From Brevibacillus humidisoli (GTDB lineage: Bacteria > Bacillota > Bacilli > Brevibacillales > Brevibacillaceae), in the NCBI RefSeq assembly GCF_020923435.1, contig NZ_CP087263.1, positions 3,863,970-3,927,969 of the forward strand: a stretch of 64,000 nt of DNA. The letters run 5' to 3'. The translations under genes and the position numbers were made by a program. Positions 49,510 to 58,979 of this stretch are shown one piece after another. Numbering within the stretch: position 1 is the first letter of the stretch; every line of letters starts with the position of its first letter. The notes beneath the pieces are model-generated. The model worked only from the letters and a program-made list of their open reading frames with translations. It searched no databases and was not told where the DNA came from.

Positions 49510-49538
49510 ATTATAGGGGAGGCGAGATGGATTGTCAT
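49510..49538 (-). promoter_or_regulatory. Candidate promoter of the wall-protein operon
   Basis: ATGACA (49533-49538), 17 bases, TATAAT (49510-49515) on the minus strand, giving a leader of about 270 bases. Further weak promoters (TTCACG, 17 bases, TACACT near 49330-49370) may exist. Confidence 0.65.
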
Positions 49539-49563
49539 CGCCAACCTTTTTCCATTTTTACGA

Positions 49564-50730
49564 CTAGTTGCCCAGCGCGTTTTCAAACGAAACCAGAGCC
49601 AGGTTGTAATTGTGTACAGCCTGCTGGTATTGGTTCTCGCGATTGGACAGCTCTTCTTCAGCCTGGATCACTTCCAGCGTTGTCGCAAGACCAGTCTCAT
49701 AGCGCAGATTGGTCAGTCGATAATTTTCTGCCGCAGACTCTTTTGCTTTTTTATAGGCATTGATCGCCGTTAACGCTGAATCCAGATTGTAGTAGGCCTG
49801 AGAGACTTCAACAGCGATGTCCTGCTTTGTCTGCTCCAGTTGGATCTGGGCCTTCTCCTTATCTCTGGTACTGATCCGGCCTTGATAGGTACCGAGATAC
49901 GCATACTTATCGATCAACTCCAGATTTAGTTGCGCCACCTTGATCTCTTCCTCTTTTTGCTTTACTTCTACTCTTTGCTCTTGTGCCTTGGCAATCGATT
50001 CTTCCAGGTCGATCTGCTTCTTCTCGATTGATAAGTCTGTGGAAGTAAGGTCCCACTTCTTGGACAGATCGGAACCGATAAACTGATTGAGCTTCATGCG
50101 GGCCACTTCAACGTCGCTTTTCGCCACAGCCAGAGCTGCCTCGGCACTAGCTACGCCTGCCTCCGCCTGGAGCACATCGGTTTTTGCTCTTGTTCCCACG
50201 TCAAAGGCTGCTTTTGCCACCTTGAGCTGTGCCTCTGAACGCTTTAGGCTTTGTTCTTTCAGCGCTAGTTCATTTTGCGCATGCAGCAGTTCGTAGTAAG
50301 CTTGTTGCGCACCAAGTTTGATCTTATTCTCGGTCGCCTGATACGTGAGCTCATTCACCTTTTTGGCCATTTCCGCTTTTGCTTCATTTACGTATTTTTG
50401 CTGGGCGGTCTCCAGTGAGTTGATGAATTCTGAAGAGAGGTCATCTAGTTGAGAATCCACCATCCTGTAGTTAATGTTGGCATTCTCCACATCAAGCTTA
50501 AGAGCCTTTAAGTCTGGGTTGTTTTTCAAAGCCATCTCGATTGCCGTATCAACCGTCAGTTCGTTTTGGTTGACTTGCTCTTTCGCCTCGGGCTTTGCTT
50601 GCTGAGCCGACTCAGCAGATGGCTGATTGGGGATTGCGGTGGACTCAGCCGCTGCAGCAGCCGTAGATGTCAGCACCAACGCTGCCAGTGAAAGGCTCAG
50701 CCACTTCGACTTGGAATATGGAAAGTTCAT
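49564..50730 (-). CDS. TolC-family (outer membrane efflux protein-like) secreted protein
   Basis: 388 residues from ATG 50730 (GGAG eight bases upstream). A signal peptide (SLSLAALVLTSTAAAAA) leads a low-complexity linker and two OEP repeats: VDTAIEMALKNNPDLKALKL, GVASAEAALAVAKSDVEVAR, then ISTRDKEKAQIQLEQTKQDI and GLATTLEVIQAEEELSNREN. The long alpha-hairpins of TolC are clearly predicted, but the beta-barrel strands are short. In a monoderm with an S-layer, such proteins are thought to bridge the wall or periplasm-like zone. It is directly upstream of the wall-protein operon, in the same direction. Confidence 0.82.
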   Translation of the reverse strand: MNFPYSKSKWLSLSLAALVLTSTAAAAAESTAIPNQPSAESAQQAKPEAKEQVNQNELTVDTAIEMALKNNPDLKALKLDVENANINYRMVDSQLDDLSSEFINSLETAQQKYVNEAKAEMAKKVNELTYQATENKIKLGAQQAYYELLHAQNELALKEQSLKRSEAQLKVAKAAFDVGTRAKTDVLQAEAGVASAEAALAVAKSDVEVARMKLNQFIGSDLSKKWDLTSTDLSIEKKQIDLEESIAKAQEQRVEVKQKEEEIKVAQLNLELIDKYAYLGTYQGRISTRDKEKAQIQLEQTKQDIAVEVSQAYYNLDSALTAINAYKKAKESAAENYRLTNLRYETGLATTLEVIQAEEELSNRENQYQQAVHNYNLALVSFENALGN

Positions 50731-51033
50731 CTGGTACACTCCTTTTCGGTCTCATCTTTTCAGTTTACCGTTTTATTTTCTCACAAGGCTTATCATACCG
50801 CTCCTCACCTGACTATACCACAGCCTTGAGTCGGATTGATGTCAGGTTGTCCGATTGTTAGAAAGTTTTCATCTGATCCGTATTTTTCCACACTCTCTAT
50901 GTGTATCCCTCCTCGGTTGATTTGATGACGGCATAGAACCTGTCTATTATTACGTTTTAGTGACAGATTTGATTTCAGCCAATTGCATCAAGGTGGAAAA
51001 CTGGGCTATGCTGTCTCATGAGGTGATGTTTGC
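50731..51033. other. Divergent promoter region
   Basis: No gene is seen. It contains the 5' regions of the TolC-like gene (left) and the YigZ-like gene (right). Confidence 0.4.
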
Positions 51034-51687
51034 GTGATACAGCAGTACAAGACAGTCGCAGGCTATGGGGAACAGGAGATCGTGATTGAACGTTCGCGTT
51101 TTATCGGTTACGCGCAGCGAGCGACGACAGAGGAGGAAGCGACCGCGTTCATTGCGATGATCAAAAAGAAACATTGGGATGCGACGCATAACTGCTCCGC
51201 TTTTGTGATCGGTGAGCACGATCAGATTCAGCGCTCCAGCGACGACGGGGAGCCGAGCGGGACGGCAGGCAAGCCAATCTTGGAGTGCATCAAGAAAAAC
51301 GGACTCAAAGATACCGTGGTCGTCGTGACCCGTTATTTTGGCGGGATCAAGCTGGGAGCGGGCGGACTGGTGAGAGCCTACACAGCCGGTACCGTGGCCG
51401 CGCTGCAGGGCGCGAGGATCGTGGCTCATATTCTGCACGTGCGCATCACCGTGACGGTAGACTATCACTGGTGGGGCAAGGTGGAAAACGAGCTGCGGGT
51501 GGGCGATCATCGCGTGGTGGACACTTCCTATACAGATACGGTAGCGGTCCAAGTACTGATTCCGGCCGGAGAAGAGGATGGATTTGTAGAGCGCATGACT
51601 GATCTGACCAATGGACAGGCCGAGATACTTCTTGAGGAGAAGGAGTACGTCGAGGTACCGATTGAAGAGGTTGGGGAGGAAGCGTAG
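51034..51687 (+). CDS. yigZ: YigZ/IMPACT family protein
   Basis: 217 residues from GTG (GAGGTGATG upstream). The N-terminal IMPACT domain is clear: IERSRFIGYAQRATTEEEAT, WDATHNCSAFVIGEHDQIQR, SSDDGEPSGTAGKPILECI and VVVTRYFGGIKLGAGGLVRA. The C-terminal domain is ferredoxin-like. Eukaryotic IMPACT inhibits GCN2; the bacterial role is linked to ribosome or nucleotide homeostasis but not settled. Single gene in core sequence. Confidence 0.92.
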   Translation: MIQQYKTVAGYGEQEIVIERSRFIGYAQRATTEEEATAFIAMIKKKHWDATHNCSAFVIGEHDQIQRSSDDGEPSGTAGKPILECIKKNGLKDTVVVVTRYFGGIKLGAGGLVRAYTAGTVAALQGARIVAHILHVRITVTVDYHWWGKVENELRVGDHRVVDTSYTDTVAVQVLIPAGEEDGFVERMTDLTNGQAEILLEEKEYVEVPIEEVGEEA

Positions 51688-51802
51688 AAAGGATGACGCG
51701 ATATTTCCGGGCAGTGGCAAAGCGCAGTGAGATTTTCTTTGCGACATCCCTTGTCTTGTCTTACCATTATATAAGAGGATCTGGAGGATAAGGGGAGGTC
51801 AA

Positions 51803-52303
51803 ATGATGGGGAAGTCGCTGGACGATCTATTTGCGAAGATCGAGCAGATGGGGGAGCAGTTCGGCAAAAAGTTTGACCAGATTGATCAGAGGTTTGAGCA
51901 GATCGATCAGAGGTTTGAACAGATCGACAAGCGGTTTGAGGAGATTGATCAAAGGTTTGAGCAGATTGACCAGAGGTTTGAACAGATTGATCACAGACTT
52001 GAACAAATGGACCAGCGGTTCGAGAGGGTTGAGTCACGCCTTGATCGAATTGAAGGGCAGACGAAGCGTACCGAGGAGATGTGTGCGTCCCTGATCAAGA
52101 TGGTCGGGCAAAACAATTCCTATCTGCAAGAAACGAATACACGCATCGATCGGCTTGAAACTACAGTGAAGAGGCTGCAAGCGGACAACCAGTACAGTCA
52201 GAAAATCCTCTGGAGGCATGATCGGGAAATCTTTGCACTGGGTCATCACCTCCATGTGGACCTGGATGCACTGGTAGAGGATGGCCCGGACGACCCCAAG
52301 TAG
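51803..52303 (+). CDS. Heptad-repeat coiled-coil protein
   Basis: 166 residues. The centre has about nine tandem copies of a 7-residue unit (QIDQRFE with variants QIDKRFE, QIDHRLE, QMDQRFE), encoded by 21-bp DNA repeats at about 51870-52030. A second coiled coil (RIDRLETTVKRLQADNQYS) and a C-terminal part (LWRHDREIFALGHHLHVDLD) follow. The strict heptad gives a stable straight coiled coil. The repeats are prone to slippage, so length may vary among strains. Function unknown; structural. Confidence 0.75.
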   Translation: MMGKSLDDLFAKIEQMGEQFGKKFDQIDQRFEQIDQRFEQIDKRFEEIDQRFEQIDQRFEQIDHRLEQMDQRFERVESRLDRIEGQTKRTEEMCASLIKMVGQNNSYLQETNTRIDRLETTVKRLQADNQYSQKILWRHDREIFALGHHLHVDLDALVEDGPDDPK

Positions 52304-52349
52304 TTGGCTTATTGATACTAACCATACATTCCTCTCCATAGATTAAGAA

Positions 52350-52395
52350 AGCAGCAAAAAAAGCTGATGGGCTCGCGGCCCTTCAGCTTTTTTCC
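52350..52395. terminator. Bidirectional terminator
   Basis: AAAAAAAGCTGATGGGC pairs with GCCCTTCAGCTTTTTT, between the converging coiled-coil gene and the giant SLH gene. Confidence 0.87.
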
Positions 52396-52412
52396 TTATT
52401 TGCCTGCCTGCT

Positions 52413-55400
52413 CTAGCGCACGGCTTGCAGTTCCGGCAGTTTCTTCTCATCCGCCATAATGTTGGCCATGATGATCGCTGCATCCCCACGCAGCAGGTTG
52501 GCTTGTGGCTCAAACACATATCCCTGTTTGGGATCACTCTCATCAACAGGTGCCCCTTTGACGTATCCTGCCTTGGCTATTGCCAATACTGCCGAACGGC
52601 TGTATGGCGAAATCAAGTTATAGTCCTTGAAGAGTTTTTGCAGGTCTTTCTCAATCTTTTTCGCATTGGTCTCCATTTTCAACTCCAACGCGCGGGCGAT
52701 GATGACCGATGCATCCTCACGTGTGATAGGTGCGTTTGGCTCAAAGGTTTGTGCCGATGTGCCTCGTAGAATACCCATGTTGGCAGCTGTTTCGATATAG
52801 CGGTAATCCCACAGGTCATCCGCATCGTAGTACAGCGGCACGTCATTAAAGTTAAGTTTTTCCGGGTCGAAATTAAGCGGTACTCCGAGGGCACGAACCA
52901 CCATGGCGGCAAACTCACCTCGGGTAATGTTTTGATCCGGGCCGAATTCGTCGATTTCTACCGGTTTCATGACCCCTTTTACGTACATCGCTTCCGAATG
53001 GTTGCGTGCATAAGGGTGTGAGACTAGGTCATTAAACGTGTGCGACAGTTTGCCGACCACGTAATAACCAAATCGGTCGAAGTTGACCGTGATCTCTGCA
53101 TTCTTGGAATTGACGACTCCGCCAACGTTAGTCCAGGTATAATCTTCCGGATCAAAGCGGAACACGGTTACCCATGCGGACGCATCCGTCACGACATTTT
53201 CGTCGAACTTGAGCGTCAGTTCCCCCCGTTTGGTCGGAACAACCATCAGGTCAGCGCGTCGCTCGTCGAAGTCCGGCAATCCCGATGACGGCATTTGATG
53301 AGGCAGGAAGCCGTGCTTCACATCATCGTATTCCGAGGTGTCGTCATCGTCGGCCATACCGGCGTCAATCCAGTACAGAGGACTGATCGGCTTAAAGTTG
53401 TAGTCAAACGACCCCTGCAGCAGAGCTTCGCTTCGTTCGATGCTGGCCTCAAAGCTGTTCGGCCATTCCTCGTAGTCGTACCGGTTTACGACGCCATCCA
53501 CCGGGTTTGCGATGCCAAACAGGATGGAATGGTCAGCGTATACCTGAGTCTTGTACAAGTTGGGGCTCTTCGGATCCATCCGGCGCACATATGTGTCTTT
53601 CGGGAAGTCCAGTTCTAGAGCATCGTCAAACACTTTGTGGCCGCTGTCCATCGGCTCCATCATCTGGGCTCCGGGGATGAGATCCTGCGCGAACATGATC
53701 TCGAATTCACCCTCTGTTTCATCGTCCCCGTTGATGATCGTAAACTCTATCGTGTTGCTCTTGTTCGGTTTCAGATCCATCACGATGGCGCGGAACACAT
53801 CCTTGTAATCAGTGTCACCATCATTGTCTTCGTCGAAGTCGATCATTTCCGCTTCAATGTCGTTGATGATGACCTGCTCTGCACCAACAGCTTCGATAAT
53901 CACTTCCACGTAGTTGCGGTTGATCGATCCGTTCCGTTCCTGAACCACCGGTCTGAGGATCGTATACGGCAAGTTTCTAGGCGAGATCTCCAGTGTGTAG
54001 CTGGCGTAAGGACCGGACTTGCCGGAGTTGTACACCTTAAAGGTAAAGATCGCCTTGTTGCCGTCCTTTGGCATGTCCTGATCTTCGATGATGAAGGAGA
54101 ACGTCTCGTCTTCCGTATCGTACATCACTTGCAGATCTTCGATGTCGTCATTGTTGTTAAAAACGGTACTGCTGTTTACCAAAGAAAACTCATTGGTCAG
54201 GTTCCACGTCCAGGTGGTTTTTGTATCAGTACGTTCGATTTGCAGGATATAGTTCTCTGCATCGTCACCCAACGCACTCAACTTCGTCTGTACCGACTGG
54301 CGAGAAGTGCCCAGGTCAATAAAGTCAAACGTACCATATACGTTAAATTCTTTTTCTTCCGTCACATAAGCGCCATCAGAACCTTTAAACCGCTTGGAAT
54401 CTTTCTCCGGTTCTTCATAGCTTGCCGGATACGGGTAAATATCCGTGTCAGGTACCGGTATGACCGGGACGTTAGTAGACGAAAGCCGGATCACCAGTTC
54501 CCGTTTGTAGATATCTTCTTGTTTGGTCGTCGGACCATCCGACTTGTAATAGAAGATAATCTTGTTCTCACCAGGCAATAGCGCTTCGTATATCTGTTCA
54601 AAGGTGGTAGAGTTGGTTCCTGCTGTCTTTACATTAAAGCGATTGGGGGCGCTGCTGCTCTCCCGCTTCAGAGAGACCTCAAAGTTATTGACATACAGGA
54701 ACAGTCGTTGATCGTCGCCTTCTTTTACGAAGTAGGCATCATTCGACAGATCTGCATTGCGCATTTCACCGGCAAGAGCGCCAAGTGCCTTCTCCACGAC
54801 TGATTCGACTAGGTCGTCCTTTGGTTCGGTCGTATCAATGTTGATCACTTGACCATCGTACATGGAGTCAAAGGTGACAAATGTGCCTGCCACATACGTG
54901 ACCGTACGCTTAATCTCCTGCTCCACACCATCTACTTTCAGCTTGAATGTAAGCGTCTGTGTTCCTTCAAACGGCAGCTCTTTCAGCAGGAAGTTGATGT
55001 ACGTCACGTCGTGATTGACTCCATCGATACGGACTACTTCATCTTGAATCGAGTAAGCAGCCATTTTGTTCGTATTGTATGTGACGAAGTACTTGTCAGG
55101 ATTCTCGTGCAGCTTGACCGTGTCTCCGGCCAGGCTGGTAGCGATCACTTCCATATCGAAGTTGGCGCTCGCGTCCGGAAGGCTGCCTGTCGTACCCGTA
55201 CCATTCATATCAGCCGAATCGTCATCAATGACCACATACTGAACAGCAAATGGTGTATTGTACAATGTCGTTCCATCCGTCAACCGAGCCAGATTGTCCA
55301 GATTGAGCAGCCAGCTCTGACCGATGCTGCTGACATTTCCTGGAGAAGCCTTGAAGTTGACCTCGTGGAAGAACGGTTGGTTGGGCAAATCCAACAAGAA

Positions 55401-58400
55401 GCGCAGTTCACCGTCTGCCGTGCCTTGTTCTGCTACTGGGTTCAAGGTAAGGTTGTCTGCAAGAAGGTTCACCCAGTATTCCGTTTGGTAGCCGCGCGTA
55501 CTGGTAGACAATGTTTCGTTGATTTCAAAGATGAAATACGGATCGCTTTCCTCGTAACTTTCGCCGGCGATCGTCCGCAGCTTCACTCCGGGAATAGAAT
55601 CAAGCACATCGCCATTTTCATCCTTGTATACGACAGTTGCCGTATAATCCGGAATGTAGCCGCCGACGATTTTGGTCACATCAGGCTGGGCAGAACGATC
55701 GTCGCCGTCAAAATTGCCGTTCAACAGCACCATTGCTTCATTGATAGAGGTTAACGGCACATTGCCCACACTCACGTTGGCTCCGCCGCCCTCTCTCGGA
55801 TACGATCCTTGCAGCGAGATATAACCGTAGTCGTTGAAGAACGACTTACCGCTCGAATCCATGATGATTTGCAGGGTCTTGTGTCCGCTTGTCTCACCCA
55901 GCCAGCGCAATCTTCCCTGAATACCAAGCGGGTCGGAATTTCTAAAGATACCGCGGTTATCCGTTCCGCTGCCGTATACCCCTTCGACCAACACTTTGCT
56001 GGTGTCGATGCCACTCAGTGTGCTGGTGGACTGTTTCCGCAGCTGATTTTGCGGATCTTGGAAAATCACGTTGATCGATTCGCCTTCGTCTACGTTGCCG
56101 CTGTCACCATCAGCATTCACTTCTGCACGGATGATCGAAGGCTTTGTACTGTCAAACGAACCTGCGGCAAAGAACGGCAGATTGCCGGTTCCATTCAGCG
56201 TTACCCCATCGGCTACATAAGCGATGGTCGTACCGGCCGATGCTGTAACCGTTGAGATTGCACCGGACAAAACTACGCCTGGCGCAGCCACAACAGGAAT
56301 GGCTGTTGCTCCTGCTGGTGCGTCATCTGTGGCGATCGCGTACTGAGTGCCTACCTGCAGCACCGTTCCTCCGGTCACAGCAGTGGAGATCCCTGCACCA
56401 CCAATGGCCAGAGAAAGTTTGCCGTCCAGTCCGACCCGTTGGCTGCCGCTCACCGAACCAAGGGAGGTTCCGGCACTAGTGGTCGCTGTGGTAACGGTGC
56501 TTCCATCAGACAAGGCGTCTCCATTCAGCCCTACAATCGGCAGGGTGGAGATAGTTTCACTGCCTGCCGCCGTATCACCAATCGTCAAAGCAGTGCCTGC
56601 CGGATTTTTCGGTACGGCCACAATGACCGGTTTTCCGTCTGCAACAAGCAGTTGTCCTGATTGGATACTACCCAGCAAAGCAGCTTTTTGATCACTGCCG
56701 ACGTTGAGCGAGAGTTGGGCATTCACGTCACCGATCGTGCTGAACGCCTGTTTTCCATAGACGCGTCCTTTGTCTCCTCCTAGTGCTACGCTGCCCTGTA
56801 CACCCGGACCGGGGGCAACACCTGCGTAATTGATCTTTTGCAGTACGTAATCAGCCTGTATGGTCTCGGTGGCATATACCTTTACCTGACTGGCTGGACC
56901 TGCTGCGTCAGCTGCCACAATGCCATATATGATGTCGGCAGGGGCCGCCGGATCGTCAACAAAGCGCACCAGTTCTCCTTCCGTGAAGGCGACAGCAGCA
57001 TTTGCCGGGATTCCTCCAGTATCTGTACCGGTCGCCGTATCATGTACTTTTAAACTGACTGTCGTGCTGTTGTCACTGTTGCTGGTTGTGCTGTCCACCC
57101 GAACTTGCAGGTTTGCTGCCGTATCGGTAACCGTAGTCGCTGTCTCATCCACGGTATCAACAGCAGGGTTATTCTCATCGACAGCTTTAACAATCCGCGT
57201 GTTTTCCGGGATTAGTTGCGCAGGATCAGGGTTGCCTACGACAAAGATCTGCTCCACCCGATCACCGCTGTTTAGCCCATCGCCTACCAGCACCCAACGC
57301 TGGTTCGCATTGGCGTCATTGACGGCAGCGGCTGAATCGGCACCATCGCCAATCAGCAGCACGTCGCCAATCTCCAGGTCCTCCGTCAGCTGGAGCACTC
57401 CGTTGTCAGCGTCGTCGTTGTCGATGCGAATCGCCGGATTGATCCCCGGTAATGTTGGGTCGTCTTCAGCAACCAGTTCTTCCTTAAACACGATGAATGG
57501 CATATTTGCCGTCGTGCTGTCGGTAGAAGCCCATGGGACAAATTTCTCAACGTCTGCTTCGCCAAGTGTTATCACATACGTGCTGGGATCTACCCATTCA
57601 CCGGTCGTCTGCACACTGTTGTCGGGATTACGCTCGTCCAGAGCTGGTATCTCCACTACATTTCCGCTCGTTCCACCAGCCACGTAGTAAAATCCGAGCA
57701 TATCGTTGATATCAGCAGCGTCATCCGTACCCGTTCCACCGTCTACGTCCTGGTTGAACTCGATGACGATGCGCTCATCGGCATCGACACCCGATGTACC
57801 GGTAGCATCTGCCTCCATATAGACAGCAGTCACGCGTAGGCCTTCTTCTTCCACTGTGTAACCATTGGGGACAATCACCTTGGCGTTCAGCTCGATCGCT
57901 TCGCCATTTGCATCCCCGCTGCTGTCATCATCCTCAATATAAAACGGCTCCAACTTACGCAGGTAGCGCTCTTCCGTTTCCGCTCCTGCAGCTGCCGGGT
58001 TTACCAGTTTTTCGTCGTAGAATGTAACATTTCCGTCAAAGTAGACAACGGTACGATACGTTTCCGTGTATTGGTCTTCTGTCCGCAAGATAAACTGAAG
58101 CAGGTTTTTTCCAGGCTGCAGTTCGATACCTTGGGTAGAAAAGCTGGAGTTGGACATGACCGAAGCCGTCGTCCCCTCCGCTTCACCGGTCGAAACATCA
58201 ATGACATTTACCGTCACTTGTTTGACGTTTGGGGCGTTCCCTTTGATAAATACCGTTCCTCTTCTCGGATCGCTCACATTGTTAGGAGTGATCACCGTCG
58301 TACCGGTATCCTTGATGATTACTTCCTGAGAACCACCTGTGATCTGCAAATTATACAGCGAGGGGGCATCAATATAACGAACAAATACATGTTGGGTATA

Positions 58401-58784
58401 GGCAGCTCCTCCGCTGGTTCCGTTAAATGTGATTCGGTTCAACCCGGGGAAAAGCTGTACGCCCGAAACCGTGATTTTGGATCCTTGGGTAATGATTCCG
58501 CTATTCGGACTGGCACTCAGCCCTACTTCCATCGTATCCTTGTTCACGATTTGTTCCACCGTATAGGACAGAGTGCGTCCATCTACAGTGTTGAGCGTCC
58601 CTTCCATGTCTATACGGGACGAATTGTGTTCATACGGATTGTTCACATCCGTGCTGTTTAATTGCCGATTGGTAAAATCAATAAAATTGACCGCGCCGTA
58701 GGCTGGTGCCGGTGGTATGGTCGTAAACATCGTGCCTATCATCATCACAAAGACGAGAAGCACTAACAACGGCTTTCTGAACAT
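52413..58784 (-). CDS. Giant SLH-domain surface protein
   Basis: 2123 residues. A signal peptide (LLVLLVFVMMIGTMFTTIPP, then PAYGA) precedes several Ig-like domains (about 40-300). A large Thr/Ala/Gly-rich beta region covers 300-900 (repeats of the TVLQVGTQYAIATDDAPAG style). Further beta domains reach 1850. Three SLH domains close the protein at about 1915-2110: FGPDQNITRGEFAAMVVRAL, FEPNAPITREDASVIIARAL, FEPQANLLRGDAAIIMANIM. The SLH anchors attach to secondary wall polymer, whose synthesis genes (tagO, tagA) are next to it. Likely a wall-anchored matrix or adhesion protein. Related long proteins occur at this place in Brevibacillus. Confidence 0.87.
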   Translation of the reverse strand: MFRKPLLVLLVFVMMIGTMFTTIPPAPAYGAVNFIDFTNRQLNSTDVNNPYEHNSSRIDMEGTLNTVDGRTLSYTVEQIVNKDTMEVGLSASPNSGIITQGSKITVSGVQLFPGLNRITFNGTSGGAAYTQHVFVRYIDAPSLYNLQITGGSQEVIIKDTGTTVITPNNVSDPRRGTVFIKGNAPNVKQVTVNVIDVSTGEAEGTTASVMSNSSFSTQGIELQPGKNLLQFILRTEDQYTETYRTVVYFDGNVTFYDEKLVNPAAAGAETEERYLRKLEPFYIEDDDSSGDANGEAIELNAKVIVPNGYTVEEEGLRVTAVYMEADATGTSGVDADERIVIEFNQDVDGGTGTDDAADINDMLGFYYVAGGTSGNVVEIPALDERNPDNSVQTTGEWVDPSTYVITLGEADVEKFVPWASTDSTTANMPFIVFKEELVAEDDPTLPGINPAIRIDNDDADNGVLQLTEDLEIGDVLLIGDGADSAAAVNDANANQRWVLVGDGLNSGDRVEQIFVVGNPDPAQLIPENTRIVKAVDENNPAVDTVDETATTVTDTAANLQVRVDSTTSNSDNSTTVSLKVHDTATGTDTGGIPANAAVAFTEGELVRFVDDPAAPADIIYGIVAADAAGPASQVKVYATETIQADYVLQKINYAGVAPGPGVQGSVALGGDKGRVYGKQAFSTIGDVNAQLSLNVGSDQKAALLGSIQSGQLLVADGKPVIVAVPKNPAGTALTIGDTAAGSETISTLPIVGLNGDALSDGSTVTTATTSAGTSLGSVSGSQRVGLDGKLSLAIGGAGISTAVTGGTVLQVGTQYAIATDDAPAGATAIPVVAAPGVVLSGAISTVTASAGTTIAYVADGVTLNGTGNLPFFAAGSFDSTKPSIIRAEVNADGDSGNVDEGESINVIFQDPQNQLRKQSTSTLSGIDTSKVLVEGVYGSGTDNRGIFRNSDPLGIQGRLRWLGETSGHKTLQIIMDSSGKSFFNDYGYISLQGSYPREGGGANVSVGNVPLTSINEAMVLLNGNFDGDDRSAQPDVTKIVGGYIPDYTATVVYKDENGDVLDSIPGVKLRTIAGESYEESDPYFIFEINETLSTSTRGYQTEYWVNLLADNLTLNPVAEQGTADGELRFLLDLPNQPFFHEVNFKASPGNVSSIGQSWLLNLDNLARLTDGTTLYNTPFAVQYVVIDDDSADMNGTGTTGSLPDASANFDMEVIATSLAGDTVKLHENPDKYFVTYNTNKMAAYSIQDEVVRIDGVNHDVTYINFLLKELPFEGTQTLTFKLKVDGVEQEIKRTVTYVAGTFVTFDSMYDGQVINIDTTEPKDDLVESVVEKALGALAGEMRNADLSNDAYFVKEGDDQRLFLYVNNFEVSLKRESSSAPNRFNVKTAGTNSTTFEQIYEALLPGENKIIFYYKSDGPTTKQEDIYKRELVIRLSSTNVPVIPVPDTDIYPYPASYEEPEKDSKRFKGSDGAYVTEEKEFNVYGTFDFIDLGTSRQSVQTKLSALGDDAENYILQIERTDTKTTWTWNLTNEFSLVNSSTVFNNNDDIEDLQVMYDTEDETFSFIIEDQDMPKDGNKAIFTFKVYNSGKSGPYASYTLEISPRNLPYTILRPVVQERNGSINRNYVEVIIEAVGAEQVIINDIEAEMIDFDEDNDGDTDYKDVFRAIVMDLKPNKSNTIEFTIINGDDETEGEFEIMFAQDLIPGAQMMEPMDSGHKVFDDALELDFPKDTYVRRMDPKSPNLYKTQVYADHSILFGIANPVDGVVNRYDYEEWPNSFEASIERSEALLQGSFDYNFKPISPLYWIDAGMADDDDTSEYDDVKHGFLPHQMPSSGLPDFDERRADLMVVPTKRGELTLKFDENVVTDASAWVTVFRFDPEDYTWTNVGGVVNSKNAEITVNFDRFGYYVVGKLSHTFNDLVSHPYARNHSEAMYVKGVMKPVEIDEFGPDQNITRGEFAAMVVRALGVPLNFDPEKLNFNDVPLYYDADDLWDYRYIETAANMGILRGTSAQTFEPNAPITREDASVIIARALELKMETNAKKIEKDLQKLFKDYNLISPYSRSAVLAIAKAGYVKGAPVDESDPKQGYVFEPQANLLRGDAAIIMANIMADEKKLPELQAVR

Positions 58785-58911
58785 TCTTTCCCCTCCTAAT
58801 GTTTCTGCGGCAACTGCTAAAATGTTTCCCTTTCTTTTATATCGGTGTCTCTGCCTTTGATGATTAGACTTGTTTGCCTGTCCATACGTGCAGTCGCAAA
58901 AATCTTCGTTT

Positions 58912-58950
58912 TAAAAAAAGAAAGCCGCATCTGCTTTAAACAGATGCGGC
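58912..58950 (-). terminator. Terminator of tagO
   Basis: GCCGCATCTG/CAGATGCGGC over a seven-base loop, then TTTCTTTTTTT on the minus strand. Confidence 0.87.
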
Positions 58951-58979
58951 TTCACGTATTTTTCACTTAATAAACCGTA

